The notes beneath the pieces are model-generated. The model was not told the DNA's origin. It worked only from the letters and a program-made list of their open reading frames with translations, and did not search any database. Shown here in pieces: positions 51,087 to 59,888 of a stretch of DNA of 64,000 nucleotides. How positions within the stretch are numbered: position 1 is the stretch's first letter; every line of letters begins with the position of its first letter. The stretch is from Anaerococcus murdochii (GTDB taxonomy: Bacteria > Bacillota > Clostridia > Tissierellales > Peptoniphilaceae): positions 1,488,001 to 1,552,000 of the forward strand of contig NZ_JAIPME010000002.1 in NCBI RefSeq assembly GCF_019957155.1. Direction: 5' to 3'. The position numbers and the translations under genes were made by a program.

Positions 51087-52096
51087 AATATATTGATTTT
51101 TTTAAAAACTTTTCGGGCTTAAAAACATCTGGCATATATTTATTTGATTCCAAAGAGGAATATTTAAATACAACTATAATCGAAGAAGCGGAAAGACTTA
51201 TAAATATAAAAGATTTTAACCTTATAAAAATAAAGGGAGAGACCGATTTTGACACAATAAAAAATTCCTACGAAACTTATCCGGTCATGGAAGATAGGAA
51301 GATTATTATTTGGCAAAATATAGACTTATCCAAGGATGGGGTCAAAAATTATAAGGAAATTTTAGATAAGCTAGGGGAAGATGCTAAGGACTTTCCTCCT
51401 TATGCAAGTTTTTTGATTTTTTCAGACACCAAACCATTTAAGGGAAAATTTTATAAGGAAATTGCTAAAAATGGGACAATTGTCGAAATTGATAGACTAA
51501 ATAATAATGAACTAAGGTCTTTTATCGGCAGAAGATTTATAAAAAATAATAAAAAGATTTCAAATGCTTATATAGATGAGATTATAGGTAGGTTTTCTTA
51601 TTTGTCTTATAATAGCGAAATTGATTTATTTGAGATTGTAAATTCGGTTGATAAGATAATTTCAAATTCAAATGACGAAATAATAAAAAAAGAAGATATA
51701 GATGACCAGCTAGACCAGGTTTTAAATTTAAATATCTTTAATCTTACAGATGCTATTGCCAGCAAAAATATAAAAGAAGCCTTAAAAACCCTTCTTTTAA
51801 TGGAAAAATCTGGAGAAGACCTCTTTATGATTTACCATATGTTAATAAGACAGTTTAGGATTTTGACAGCTGTAAAAAGTTTGATCCAGGCAAATTATAA
51901 TGATTCTTTTATAATTAAGGCCGCCCAAATTGGTTCTTTTGAATTAAGAAAAGCCAAGGCTAATATAAGAAATTATTCATTAGACGAATTGATAGATATA
52001 AATGAAAGGCTAATGGATATGGAAATAAGATCAAAGTCCGAAGCCTTTGAGATGAAGGATGAATTGATGAAATTAATCGCTTTTGTGGGGATTTAA
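51083..52096 (+). CDS. holA: DNA polymerase III delta subunit
   Basis: A 337-residue clamp-loader subunit that opens the beta sliding clamp. It has the HolA domain layout: an N-terminal GIYLFDSKEEYL block, DTIKNSYETYPVMEDRKIIIW, the middle SFLIFSDTKPFKGKFYKEI, and the C-terminal helical bundle (NIFNLTDAIASKNIKEALKTLLLM, MIYHMLIRQFRILTAVKSL). The start is GTG at 51083, overlapping the comEC stop. The comEC-holA-rpsT-lepA order is standard for Firmicutes. Confidence 0.92.
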   Translation: MKYIDFFKNFSGLKTSGIYLFDSKEEYLNTTIIEEAERLINIKDFNLIKIKGETDFDTIKNSYETYPVMEDRKIIIWQNIDLSKDGVKNYKEILDKLGEDAKDFPPYASFLIFSDTKPFKGKFYKEIAKNGTIVEIDRLNNNELRSFIGRRFIKNNKKISNAYIDEIIGRFSYLSYNSEIDLFEIVNSVDKIISNSNDEIIKKEDIDDQLDQVLNLNIFNLTDAIASKNIKEALKTLLLMEKSGEDLFMIYHMLIRQFRILTAVKSLIQANYNDSFIIKAAQIGSFELRKAKANIRNYSLDELIDINERLMDMEIRSKSEAFEMKDELMKLIAFVGI

Positions 52097-52122
52097 AAAG
52101 AGTGGAGTAACCACTCTTTTTT
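52095..52122 (+). terminator. Rho-independent terminator after holA
   Basis: AAAAAGAGTGG (52095-52105), AGTAA loop, CCACTCTTTTTT (52111-52122). Confidence 0.92.
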
Positions 52123-52188
52123 GATACTTATATTTAATTAATTCCTCGACATCGCTCGGGATAAATTCATCGCACTGGACTATTTTCC

Positions 52189-52249
52189 CTGCATAAAGAT
52201 TTTCTATTATTTTCCTGCGTGCTTCGCACTTGTAAAATAATGAAAAACG
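52189..52249 (+). repeat. 61-bp duplicated hairpin element, copy 1
   Basis: Matches the copy at 52331-52391 with two mismatches. It contains an interrupted palindrome: ATTATTTT pairs with AAAATAAT around a GTGC-TTC-GCAC core. It lies in the non-coding interval 52123-52484, which holds only repeats and no supportable gene; short minus-strand frames there merely read through the repeats. Confidence 0.8.
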
Positions 52250-52330
52250 AGCAGATATTGCTTGCAAAACACGTGTAATTTGCGACTACGAAAAAAGAAC
52301 GCTCCTGTTCGTCGCGTCCTTTTTTCTCCG

Positions 52331-52391
52331 CTGCATAAGGTTTTTCTATTATTTTCCTGCGTGCTTCGCACTTGTAAAATAATGAAAAACG
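52331..52391 (+). repeat. 61-bp duplicated hairpin element, copy 2
   Basis: Second copy, starting 142 bp after the first, with the same internal palindrome. It is followed directly by a 28-bp perfect palindrome, while copy 1 is followed by a decayed version (sharing the TGCTTGCAAAA core). Confidence 0.8.
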
Positions 52392-52418
52392 CACAAATTT
52401 TGCTTGCAAAATTTGTGC
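52391..52418. repeat. Perfect 13-bp inverted repeat
   Basis: GCACAAATTTTGC, TT, GCAAAATTTGTGC. A near-perfect cruciform-forming sequence at the edge of the second 61-bp repeat. Confidence 0.8.
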
Positions 52419-52427
52419 TACCATTAA

Positions 52428-52480
52428 ATGAGTGATTATCAGTAGTCATATGTTAGGATCCATTACTGATTATCACTCAT
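52428..52480. repeat. 17-bp inverted repeat downstream of rpsT
   Basis: The arms at 52428-52444 and 52464-52480 are reverse complements with one mismatch and enclose a 19-base loop. They lie right after the rpsT stop on the minus strand and may act as its terminator or 3' stabilising hairpin, although no long T run follows. Confidence 0.65.
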
Positions 52481-52484
52481 TTTA

Positions 52485-52742
52485 TTATGCGTTTAGTTTT
52501 CTAGCTAATTTTGATGTAGTTGCTGCTACTCTGTTTTTGTGGATAACATTTTTGCTTTCAGCTTGTTTTAGCTTTTTGTCAACTACTTTAAAGATTTCTC
52601 TAGCTTCTTCAAGATTGCCTGCTTCTACTGCAGCTTCAAATTTTTTGATGTATGTCTTGATTTCTGATTTTCTAGATTTGTTTCTAAGGTTATTTCTCTT
52701 AGCAACTTCTATTCTTTTTTGACTTGATTTAATATTTGCCAT
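52485..52742 (-). CDS. rpsT: 30S ribosomal protein S20
   Basis: An 85-residue, very basic helical protein. MANIKSSQKRIEVAKRNNLRNKSRKSEIKTYIKKFEAA and the C-terminal IHKNRVAATTSKLARKLNA are diagnostic of S20, a primary 16S rRNA binder. AGAGAGG lies before the ATG, and a good promoter is at 52781-52809. It sits between holA and lepA, transcribed opposite to both, as in many Firmicutes. Confidence 0.97.
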   Translation of the reverse strand: MANIKSSQKRIEVAKRNNLRNKSRKSEIKTYIKKFEAAVEAGNLEEAREIFKVVDKKLKQAESKNVIHKNRVAATTSKLARKLNA

Positions 52743-52780
52743 CTATTTTTCACCTCTCTTCTGTTTTGCTTGACTTATGT

Positions 52781-52809
52781 ATTCTACCATAATTTATTAA
52801 AAAGCTCAA
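52781..52809 (-). promoter_or_regulatory. rpsT: rpsT promoter
   Basis: On the minus strand TTGAGC (52809-52804), a 17-base spacer ending in TGG, then TAGAAT (52786-52781): near-consensus plus extended -10. Confidence 0.72.
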
Positions 52810-52834
52810 GTTTTTATTTATCTTATGTAAATTT

Positions 52835-52863
52835 TTGAGAATTGACCCAAACTAGTATATAAT
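52835..52863 (+). promoter_or_regulatory. lepB promoter
   Basis: TTGAGA at 52835-52840, a 17-base spacer, TATAAT at 52858-52863. A TTGACC at 52842 is only 10 bases from the -10 and was not used. Confidence 0.72.
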
Positions 52864-52885
52864 TAATAAGAATGAGAGGTTAGCT

Positions 52886-53458
52886 ATGAATGAAGAAAAC
52901 AAACAAATAAAAAAAGAAAATTCACTATTAAATACCATTTGGGATTGGGTTAAAACCATCCTTATCGCCTTGGCTATTACATTTTTTGTTAAGGCTTTTA
53001 TCATTGATGCAACAAGGGTAGCGGGCAAGTCTATGCTAAATACCCTCCACGATGGAGATATGCTTATGGTTAATAAAATCGGCAAGCATTTTAGGGACTA
53101 TAAGAGGGGAGAGATTGTAATTTTGCATGCTCCTGATTATCCAAACAGACTTTATGTAAAAAGAGTAATCGGTACTCCTGGCGATCTTGTTGAGTTAAAA
53201 GATGGTGATGTATACATCAACGGTGAAAAACTTGAAGAAAAATATGTTTCAGTTGACGAAACCCTTGCCAAGACAGAACAAACAGGTTGGGTCCTTGGTG
53301 ATAAGGAATATTTAGTTTTTGGTGATAACAGAGCCAATTCTAATGATTCAAGGGATTTTGGACAAATTTATAAAGAAGAGATTGTAGGCCATGCATTTTT
53401 TAGGATTTATCCTTTTGAAGATGCAGGTTTAATTGATAACAATCCTTATGGAAATTAA
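52886..53458 (+). CDS. lepB: Signal peptidase I
   Basis: A 190-residue type I signal peptidase with one N-terminal membrane segment (about 18-38). The catalytic Ser lies in [18 protein letters not shown] and the general-base Lys in [13 protein letters not shown]; the box E-like [14 protein letters not shown] is present. It cleaves Sec-exported proteins at the outer membrane face; short Gram-positive forms of this size are normal. It occupies the place between rpsT and lepA where spore formers carry gpr. It ends 14 bases before lepA, so is probably co-transcribed. Confidence 0.95.
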   Translation: MNEENKQIKKENSLLNTIWDWVKTILIALAITFFVKAFIIDATRVAGKSMLNTLHDGDMLMVNKIGKHFRDYKRGEIVILHAPDYPNRLYVKRVIGTPGDLVELKDGDVYINGEKLEEKYVSVDETLAKTEQTGWVLGDKEYLVFGDNRANSNDSRDFGQIYKEEIVGHAFFRIYPFEDAGLIDNNPYGN

Positions 53459-53472
53459 TTAGTAGGAGTTAT

Positions 53473-55284
53473 ATGACAAAGAAAAAAGATAATATTAGGA
53501 ATTTTTCTATCATTGCCCACATCGACCACGGAAAGTCAACTCTTGCTGATAGGCTTATAGAAAGAAGCGAAAATATCAGCCAAAGGGATATAAAAGAGCA
53601 GATGCTTGATGATATGGAGCTTGAGCAGGAACGTGGGATTACAATTAAATTAAAATCAATTAAAATCCACTACAAGGCTAATGATGGAAAAGTTTATGAC
53701 CTAAATCTAATTGATACTCCAGGCCATGTTGACTTTAACTATGAGGTTTCAAGATCTCTTAAGGCATGTGAGGGGGCTATTCTTGTTGTTGATGCTAGTC
53801 AAGGTGTAGAAGCACAAACTTTGGCCAATACTTATTTGGCACTTGAACAAGATTTGGAAATCCTTCCAGTTTTAAATAAAATCGACCTACCAAGCGCTAG
53901 AGTTGATGAAGTTAAACTTGAGATTGAACACCAAATTGGTCTTGATACTGATAAGGCACCTTTGGTGTCAGCAAAAACCGGCCTAAATATTGAAGATGTT
54001 CTAGAAGATATAGTTGAAAATATACCAGCACCAGAAGATCACGATGATAAACCGCTTAAGGCTCTTATTTTTGACTCTTATTACGATTCCTATGTGGGAG
54101 TAATTTGTTACATAAGAGTTTTTGAAGGGGTAGTTCGTCCTGGTGATGAAATTAAGATGATGAATACTGGCAAGGTTTTTGAAGTAAACCAAGTTGGCTA
54201 TACATCAAGAGGCAGGATTGCTACCAAAGAACTTAGGTCTGGTGACGTTGGTTTTATCGAAGCATCTATAAAGCAAGTTAAGGATGCAAGAGTTGGTGAT
54301 ACTATCACAACAGTAGAAAATCCAACAGATAAACCACTTACTGGTTATAAGGAAGTCCTACCTATGGTTTATTCTGGTATTTATCCAGCAGAAGGCGAAT
54401 CTTTTGATAAATTGAGGGACTCGCTTGAAAAGCTCCAGGTAAATGACGCAGCCTTAGTATTTGAACAAGAAAATTCTCAGGCCCTAGGTGTTGGTCTAAG
54501 GGCAGGTTTCCTTGGACTTTTACACATGGATATCATTACCCAGAGGCTTGAAAGGGAATATGACCTTGATATCATCGCAACAGCTCCATCTGTAATTTAC
54601 AAGCTTAAGTTAAAGGGTCAGGATAATGAAAAGGAATTACAAAATCCTAATGATTTCCCAGATCCAACAGAAATCCAATATATTAAGGAACCTGTAACTA
54701 TATCTGAAATTATCACTCCAAAAGATTATATAGGCCAAGTAATGGACCTTGCCCAATCTAGACGTGGTGAGTTGATAAATATGACCTACATTGATGAATC
54801 CAGGGTGTCAATCAAGTACAAAATCCCTCTAAGCGAGGTAATTTACAACTTCTTTGATTCTTTGAAATCAAGGACAAAGGGCTACGCTTCACTTGATTAT
54901 GAAGTAACTGACTACCAAGTTTCAGATTTAGTTAAGCTTGATATCTTGATTAACGAGCAAAACGTTGATGCCCTTTCTCTTATCGTTCATAGGGATAATG
55001 CCTACTCAAGGGGCCGTGGTATTGTTGAAAAACTAAAGGATGAGATTCCTAGACAACAATTCGCTGTTCCAATCCAGGCTGCTATCGGTGGCAAGATTAT
55101 TGCAAGAGAAACAGTTAGAGCTCTTAGAAAAGACGTAATCGCTAAGTGCTACGGCGGCGATATTTCAAGAAAGAAAAAGCTTCTTGAAAAACAAAAAGAA
55201 GGTAAGAAGAAGATGCGTCAACTTGGTAACGTTGAAGTTCCACAAGACGCCTTCCTTGCAGTATTAAAATTAGATGATGAATAA
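53473..55284 (+). CDS. lepA: Elongation factor 4 (LepA)
   Basis: A 603-residue translational GTPase that acts on the ribosome (back-translocation or biogenesis roles are described). G1 [14 protein letters not shown], switch I with [10 protein letters not shown]3 DTPGHVDF, G4 NKIDLPSA, then domain II, and the LepA-specific C-terminal domain ([22 protein letters not shown]). Length and all motifs match LepA and not EF-G. AGGAGT lies before the ATG. Confidence 0.97.
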   Translation: MTKKKDNIRNFSIIAHIDHGKSTLADRLIERSENISQRDIKEQMLDDMELEQERGITIKLKSIKIHYKANDGKVYDLNLIDTPGHVDFNYEVSRSLKACEGAILVVDASQGVEAQTLANTYLALEQDLEILPVLNKIDLPSARVDEVKLEIEHQIGLDTDKAPLVSAKTGLNIEDVLEDIVENIPAPEDHDDKPLKALIFDSYYDSYVGVICYIRVFEGVVRPGDEIKMMNTGKVFEVNQVGYTSRGRIATKELRSGDVGFIEASIKQVKDARVGDTITTVENPTDKPLTGYKEVLPMVYSGIYPAEGESFDKLRDSLEKLQVNDAALVFEQENSQALGVGLRAGFLGLLHMDIITQRLEREYDLDIIATAPSVIYKLKLKGQDNEKELQNPNDFPDPTEIQYIKEPVTISEIITPKDYIGQVMDLAQSRRGELINMTYIDESRVSIKYKIPLSEVIYNFFDSLKSRTKGYASLDYEVTDYQVSDLVKLDILINEQNVDALSLIVHRDNAYSRGRGIVEKLKDEIPRQQFAVPIQAAIGGKIIARETVRALRKDVIAKCYGGDISRKKKLLEKQKEGKKKMRQLGNVEVPQDAFLAVLKLDDE

Positions 55285-55298
55285 AAAATAGGTATTTT

Positions 55299-55325
55299 AA
55301 AAGGATGTGAAATTCACATCCTTTT
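55299..55325. terminator. Bidirectional terminator
   Basis: AAAAGGATGTG (55299-55309), AAATT, CACATCCTTTT (55315-55325). It ends lepA and also includes the stop codon region of the converging anti-sigma gene. Confidence 0.9.
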
Positions 55326-56159
55326 TTGTTCCCTTGCTATGCTTAGGAAGATCAAAAACAAATATATTCCTAAAGCTAGAAAGGCGATATATTTAAAATC
55401 GGTCATTGGGTAATAGGTCGGTGTATTTAGTCCCTTAATAGCAATAATTGCTAGGAAAAGCGATAGGGGTGCTCCTATTAGGAGGGTTTTTATTGGTAGA
55501 CTTATGGCTTTTTTTCTTGATTTTTCTATCAAAAATATTAATAGTACAAGGCCTACAAAACCTATTAAAGAAAGTCTTGCATAAAATCCTAATAACAATC
55601 TAGGAAGGAGGGTTTGGTGAACTTCTCCAGAGCCAATAACCATATTTGGCATGGAATCGTGGTTTTGATATAGAACTGTTTTAAAATTATCCTTATGGAA
55701 AGTTAAAGATTTTCGCAGCCTTCTTTTATTAAAAATCTCGTCATATTTTGTAGAATAGGCATCAAGATAGATGGCGTCTTCTGTATCAGTGTAATCAATT
55801 CCACTTACCTTGTCAGAAAATTCCACAGTATATATTTTATCATTCCTATAAACTTTATATAAGTCCTTGTCATACTCAATATGCCTTGGAGTATTTAGGT
55901 ATGACATGATAAAAATTAGGATAGACCCGATTAGAGCGATAGTAGCTAGAGTTGAGTATCGAGCCTCTTTTTTAATCCTTTTTTCAACAAAATCAAGTGG
56001 CTTTGTATTTTTACTTTCAATTTTAATTTCCTCTTTTAAAAGATTTTCGCACTCAGGACATGTTTTTAAATGGTCTTCTACAAAAGTTTTTGATTCTTCG
56101 CTTAAGAGATCTTCCTGATATAAGGGAAGCAAATCTTTTATAATTTCACAATTATTCAT
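55314..56159 (-). CDS. Zinc-finger anti-sigma factor, membrane-bound
   Basis: A 281-residue regulator. The first 40 residues hold a zf-HC2 anti-sigma zinc motif (CEIIKDLLPLYQEDLLSEES, then HLKTCPECENLL: His-x3-Cys-x2-Cys). A single membrane segment (about 70-90), an outer domain and three further C-terminal membrane segments follow. It overlaps the ECF sigma gene by 8 bases, so both proteins are made together, and it should hold the sigma factor at the membrane until a signal releases it. Signal unknown. Confidence 0.85.
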   Translation of the reverse strand: MNNCEIIKDLLPLYQEDLLSEESKTFVEDHLKTCPECENLLKEEIKIESKNTKPLDFVEKRIKKEARYSTLATIALIGSILIFIMSYLNTPRHIEYDKDLYKVYRNDKIYTVEFSDKVSGIDYTDTEDAIYLDAYSTKYDEIFNKRRLRKSLTFHKDNFKTVLYQNHDSMPNMVIGSGEVHQTLLPRLLLGFYARLSLIGFVGLVLLIFLIEKSRKKAISLPIKTLLIGAPLSLFLAIIAIKGLNTPTYYPMTDFKYIAFLALGIYLFLIFLSIAREQKRM

Positions 56160-56634
56160 TTTTTTCCTCCAATAATATTTTTAATTTTTCTTTTGCCCTG
56201 TGGTAGACAACACAGGCCCAGTTTTGGTTTTTGTTGTAAATTTCTCCAATTTCCTTAAAAGATAAGTCGTTTAGTCTGAGTTTAACTATATCTTTGTAGG
56301 GATTTTCAAGCTTATTTATTGCTCTTTCTAAAGCAGTTAAATTTTCTTTTTCCAAAATATCTTTCTCAAAAGATTCCAAAGCTAAGTCAAAATCTTCGGT
56401 ATTTTCTGTTAGTACAATCCTATTGTTTTTCTTATAATAGTTGTAATAGGTATTTTTGCCTATTTGAAATAGGTAGGATTTGACCTTTGAATCTTCTATA
56501 TTTTCTATATTTTTCATAGCTTTTATAAAAGACTCTGAACATATATCCTGGGCAACTTCTTTGTTTTTGCATAGATACAGCAAAAACCTATATAAGTCGT
56601 CAAAATATATCCTATAAATTTTTTCTATATCCAT
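56152..56634 (-). CDS. ECF-type RNA polymerase sigma factor
   Basis: A 160-residue sigma-70 family factor with only regions 2 and 4. Region 2 is YFDDLYRFLLYLCKNKEVAQDICSESFIKAM; region 4 is NPYKDIVKLRLNDLSFKEIGEIYNKNQNWACVVYHRAKEKLK. It forms a coupled pair with the following zinc-finger anti-sigma factor. Its regulon is not visible here. Confidence 0.9.
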   Translation of the reverse strand: MDIEKIYRIYFDDLYRFLLYLCKNKEVAQDICSESFIKAMKNIENIEDSKVKSYLFQIGKNTYYNYYKKNNRIVLTENTEDFDLALESFEKDILEKENLTALERAINKLENPYKDIVKLRLNDLSFKEIGEIYNKNQNWACVVYHRAKEKLKILLEEKNE

Positions 56635-56738
56635 GACCCCTCCTTCATATAGTAGACAAATAACTTAATCATATCTTACAAAATTTTAAAAAAAAATCCA
56701 TTATTGTATAGTATTCCTATCAGAGCAAAGGAGAAATT

Positions 56739-57599
56739 ATGGATATTAAAGTTGATTTTACTGATTTGCTAATTAGAATTGACAGGCTAACACTAAGAGC
56801 TTTTAATGATAATGACTTGGAAGATTTTTACGAATACGCCAAGACACCAGGACTTGGAGAAATGGCTGGCTGGCCTCATCATGAAAGTATAGATGATACT
56901 AGGGAAGTTTTAGAAAGATTTAAGAAAAACAAGGATGTTCTTGCTATAGAAAAGGATGGGAAAGTTATTGGATCAATCGGACTTCATCCTGTGGATGCTG
57001 AGTTTTATAAAGACTTTGAAGATAAAAAGGGCAAGGAAATAGGATTTGTATTAAGCGAAGCTTTCCAAAGGCAAAAAATAATGACCGAAGCTGTAAAAGC
57101 CCTTATGAAATATGCCTTTGAGGAATTAGACCTTGACTATATTTCAGCTGGTTATTTTAGGAACAATTTTAAGTCTAGGTCTTTTCAGAAAAAATTGGGT
57201 TTTACTTATTATGGAAGCCATATTGTGAAAATTCCGCTTGGAATTGTAGCGCCTGTCCATCAAACAATTTTTACTAAAGAAGATTATCAAAACAATAAGA
57301 CTGGCCATGTGGAAGAGAAAAAAAATCCTAAAGCGAGCCAAGAATTAGTATTGAAATCAGACTCTGAAATCATAAAGAGATTGTATTTTGAAAAGGAAAA
57401 TGAATTCGTTCCAAAAAATAGCGACAATCCTTATTATATTATTGTTATTGAGGGTAGGATTAGGGTTATTTCTGAAAATAAGGAATATACTTATTTTCCA
57501 GCCGATGCCCTAAGGATAAGTAAAGGCCAGGATTTTAAGATTATATCAAGATCTGATGCCAAAGTAGTATTGATAGAAATGACAGGTAAGAATGAATAA
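56739..57599 (+). CDS. GNAT acetyltransferase fused to a small cupin-like domain
   Basis: A 286-residue protein. Residues about 8-185 are a RimJ/RimL-type N-acetyltransferase (LTLRAFNDNDLEDFYEY, KVIGSIGLHPVD, EIGFVLSEAFQRQKIMTEAVKALM with the acetyl-CoA loop, NNFKSRSFQKKLGF). Residues about 200-285 look like a compact cupin (LYFEKENEFVPKNSDNPYYIIVIEGRIRVISENKEYTYFPADALRIS), lacking the usual metal histidines. The combination is unusual. AAGGAG precedes the ATG; the end overlaps hemW by 8 bases. Confidence 0.72.
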   Translation: MDIKVDFTDLLIRIDRLTLRAFNDNDLEDFYEYAKTPGLGEMAGWPHHESIDDTREVLERFKKNKDVLAIEKDGKVIGSIGLHPVDAEFYKDFEDKKGKEIGFVLSEAFQRQKIMTEAVKALMKYAFEELDLDYISAGYFRNNFKSRSFQKKLGFTYYGSHIVKIPLGIVAPVHQTIFTKEDYQNNKTGHVEEKKNPKASQELVLKSDSEIIKRLYFEKENEFVPKNSDNPYYIIVIEGRIRVISENKEYTYFPADALRISKGQDFKIISRSDAKVVLIEMTGKNE

Positions 57600-58713
57600 G
57601 GTTGGAGCCTATATCCACATTCCTTTTTGCGAGAAAAAGTGCTATTATTGCGATTTTGCAGCCTTTCCTAACTTGGAATCTTGGATAGAGCCTTATGTAG
57701 AAAATCTAATTAAAGAAATAAGACTTTATAGGGAGAGGATGGATGTCCTTATCGATTCAATTTACATTGGTGGGGGGACGCCTTCCTATATCGATCCTAT
57801 ATTTATAGAGAAAATTGTAGGTGAAATTTATAAATTTAAGACCGATCTTAAGGAATTTACCATAGAAGCAAACCCTAAGTCGCTTGACATGAGAAAATTG
57901 CAAACCTATAAGGCTTTGGGAATTAATAGGATTTCCTTAGGTGTCCAGTCCTTTGATGATACGGTTTTAAAAAATATTGGTAGAAACCATACTAGCCAAA
58001 TAGCCATCAAAGATATTGAAATGATAAAAAATGCAGGTTTTGATAATCTTTCCTTTGATCTCATGTTAAACTTACCAGGTCAAGATTTTGCTAGTGTGAA
58101 AAGAGATTTGGAAATGGTTAAGGAATTAAAACCTAAGCATATTTCTTGGTATTCTTTAATTTTAGATAAGGGTTCAAGGTTTTATGCTCTAGAAAAGCAA
58201 GGAAAGCTTGACCTAATGGATTCTGATCTCGAAGTTGATATTTTTTCTTATTTGATAGACCAACTTGATAATCTTGGCCTTCATCGTTATGAGGTATCAA
58301 ATTTTGCCCAAAAGGGTTTTGAGTCTTTCCATAACAAAAAATATTGGAACCAGGAAGGCTACCTAGGCTTTGGGATTGGAGCAGCAGGTTATCTTTCAAA
58401 TCTTAGATACAATAATACTAGAAATCTTGCAGTTTACGATAAGATGCTCAAATCAAACAAGATTCCTATAATTAATAAGGATTTTGTTGATAAGGTTGAA
58501 AATGAAAAAGAATATATAATTTTCAAACTCAGAGAAACAGAGGGCATAAATCTGGAGGCCTTTAGGGATAAATACGGTATAGACTTTTTGGAAAAATATA
58601 AAGACCAAATAAATAAATTTAAAGATGATGGATTTTTTGAAATTGATAAAGTTATAAAATTTACAAAAAAAGGCATGAGCCTATCTAATGAATTTTTTGT
58701 AGAAATAATATAG
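57592..58713 (+). CDS. hemW: Radical SAM protein HemW (haem chaperone, coproporphyrinogen oxidase-like)
   Basis: A 373-residue radical SAM enzyme. CEKKCYYC (CX3CX2C) binds the 4Fe-4S cluster; unlike HemN there is no fourth cysteine after it (CDF instead). IYIGGGTPS and ISLGVQSFDD are family blocks, and the C-terminal HemN-type domain has YEVSNFAQKG and KYWNQEGYLGFGIGAAGY. HemW is now seen as a haem-binding chaperone rather than an oxidase. Its place upstream of hrcA is standard. The start overlaps the acetyltransferase gene by 8 bases. Confidence 0.92.
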   Translation: MNKVGAYIHIPFCEKKCYYCDFAAFPNLESWIEPYVENLIKEIRLYRERMDVLIDSIYIGGGTPSYIDPIFIEKIVGEIYKFKTDLKEFTIEANPKSLDMRKLQTYKALGINRISLGVQSFDDTVLKNIGRNHTSQIAIKDIEMIKNAGFDNLSFDLMLNLPGQDFASVKRDLEMVKELKPKHISWYSLILDKGSRFYALEKQGKLDLMDSDLEVDIFSYLIDQLDNLGLHRYEVSNFAQKGFESFHNKKYWNQEGYLGFGIGAAGYLSNLRYNNTRNLAVYDKMLKSNKIPIINKDFVDKVENEKEYIIFKLRETEGINLEAFRDKYGIDFLEKYKDQINKFKDDGFFEIDKVIKFTKKGMSLSNEFFVEII

Positions 58714-58772
58714 GCTTTTAATTTCTATATTTTTGGGTATATAGGAAATATGAGAATTAAGGAGATGAAATT

Positions 58773-59726
58773 ATGACAATACAAAAAGTAACAATAGCTG
58801 GCGGTGGTGTTTTGGGTGCACAAATTGCCTATGCAGCAGCCTTTCATGGATATGACGTAACAATTTGGGGAAGACGTGATGATTCAATCGAAAGAATCAA
58901 ACCAAGAGTGGACCGTCTACATCAAATATATAGCGAAGAACTAGAAGTGGCTCCTTCTTATATTGGTGAGAAAAATCCAAACTACCCAAGATCATTTTTT
59001 GCTTCTAAAGAAGAAATTACTGAAGAAAGAATAGCTGAACTAAAAGAAGTTAACGAAAAAGTCTATAAGAGTTTTATATACACAACAGACTTAGAAGAAG
59101 GTTTTGGTCATGCAGACCTAGTTATAGAAGCAATTGCTGAAGTAGTTGACCAAAAGAAAGATTTCTATGAAAAAATTGCTCCATTCTTAAAGGAAGAGGC
59201 AATCCTTGTAACCAACTCTTCAACCCTACTACCTTCAATGTTTAGGGAATATACTGGTAGAGAAGAAAGGTTTTTAAGCCTTCACTTTGCAAATAATATC
59301 CACAGACAAAACTTAGCTGAGGTTATGAAACACGATAAGACCGATGATGGAGTAATGAAAGAAGTTGTTGAATTCGCAAGATCAATTGGTATGTATCCAG
59401 CTGTATTAAGAAAGGAACAACCAGGCTATATTCTAAACTCAATCCTTGTTCCAGTTCTAGGAGCAGGACTTACCCTATATGGAAATGATGTAGCAGACCC
59501 AGTTGACATCGACATGGACTGGAAAATCGGAACAGGTTCACCAAAGGGTCCATTTGAGATAATTGACTTAGTAGGCCTAACTACAGTTATCAATATCTTA
59601 AGTAATAATCCTGCATCACAAGACCCATCAACACCAATTGGTAAGGCTATGATCAAGCTAAAAGAAATGGCAGATAAGGGACATATTGGTATAGAATCTG
59701 GTCAAGGCTTCTATAAATATAAGTAG
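58773..59726 (+). CDS. 3-hydroxyacyl-CoA dehydrogenase family protein
   Basis: A 317-residue NAD-dependent dehydrogenase. The N-terminal Rossmann motif is AGGGVLGAQIAYAAAFHG; the 3HCDH domain shows ADLVIEAIAEVVDQKKDFYEKI, TNSSTLLPS (catalytic Ser/Asn region), SLHFANNIHRQNLAEVM (catalytic His-type position) and the C-terminal ESGQGFYKY typical of HBDH-like enzymes. The substrate may be a 3-hydroxyacyl-CoA or another hydroxyacid. It lies between hemW and hrcA with its own terminator, an insertion into an otherwise standard gene order. Confidence 0.85.
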   Translation: MTIQKVTIAGGGVLGAQIAYAAAFHGYDVTIWGRRDDSIERIKPRVDRLHQIYSEELEVAPSYIGEKNPNYPRSFFASKEEITEERIAELKEVNEKVYKSFIYTTDLEEGFGHADLVIEAIAEVVDQKKDFYEKIAPFLKEEAILVTNSSTLLPSMFREYTGREERFLSLHFANNIHRQNLAEVMKHDKTDDGVMKEVVEFARSIGMYPAVLRKEQPGYILNSILVPVLGAGLTLYGNDVADPVDIDMDWKIGTGSPKGPFEIIDLVGLTTVINILSNNPASQDPSTPIGKAMIKLKEMADKGHIGIESGQGFYKYK

Positions 59727-59735
59727 AAATCTTAT

Positions 59736-59760
59736 AAAAGTGGCTAAAATGCCACTTTTT
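59736..59760 (+). terminator. Rho-independent terminator
   Basis: AAAAGTGGC (59736-59744), TAAAAT loop, GCCACTTTTT (59751-59760). Confidence 0.92.
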
Positions 59761-59813
59761 CTGTGAGAATAAAAGAAAAACTTAAAATAATTTAATATTT
59801 GATTTTAATTTAC

Positions 59814-59841
59814 TTGACAATTAATCCTAACTTAGTATATT
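59814..59841 (+). promoter_or_regulatory. hrcA operon promoter
   Basis: TTGACA at 59814-59819, a 16-base spacer, TATATT at 59836-59841, immediately upstream of the CIRCE operator. Confidence 0.8.
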
Positions 59842-59845
59842 ATTA

Positions 59846-59872
59846 TTAGCAGTCGGAAGTAAAGAGTGCTAA
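59846..59872. promoter_or_regulatory. CIRCE operator
   Basis: TTAGCAGTC (59846-59854), 9 bases, GAGTGCTAA (59864-59872): the HrcA-binding inverted repeat with a single departure from consensus (G for C in the left arm). It covers the transcription start and ends just before the AAAAAGGAG ribosome binding site. Confidence 0.93.
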
Positions 59873-59888
59873 AAAGGAGTGAAAGACT

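Noticed and set aside
52189..52391. CRISPR array
   Set aside because: Only two repeat copies, each 61 bp with internal symmetry, 81 bp apart and with no cas genes nearby. This is not an array.
52073..52449. Several minus-strand reading frames of 64-85 codons with repeated peptide blocks
   Set aside because: They overlap one another and the 61-bp direct repeats, have no ribosome binding sites and repeat the same peptide in different frames. They are read-through of the repeats.
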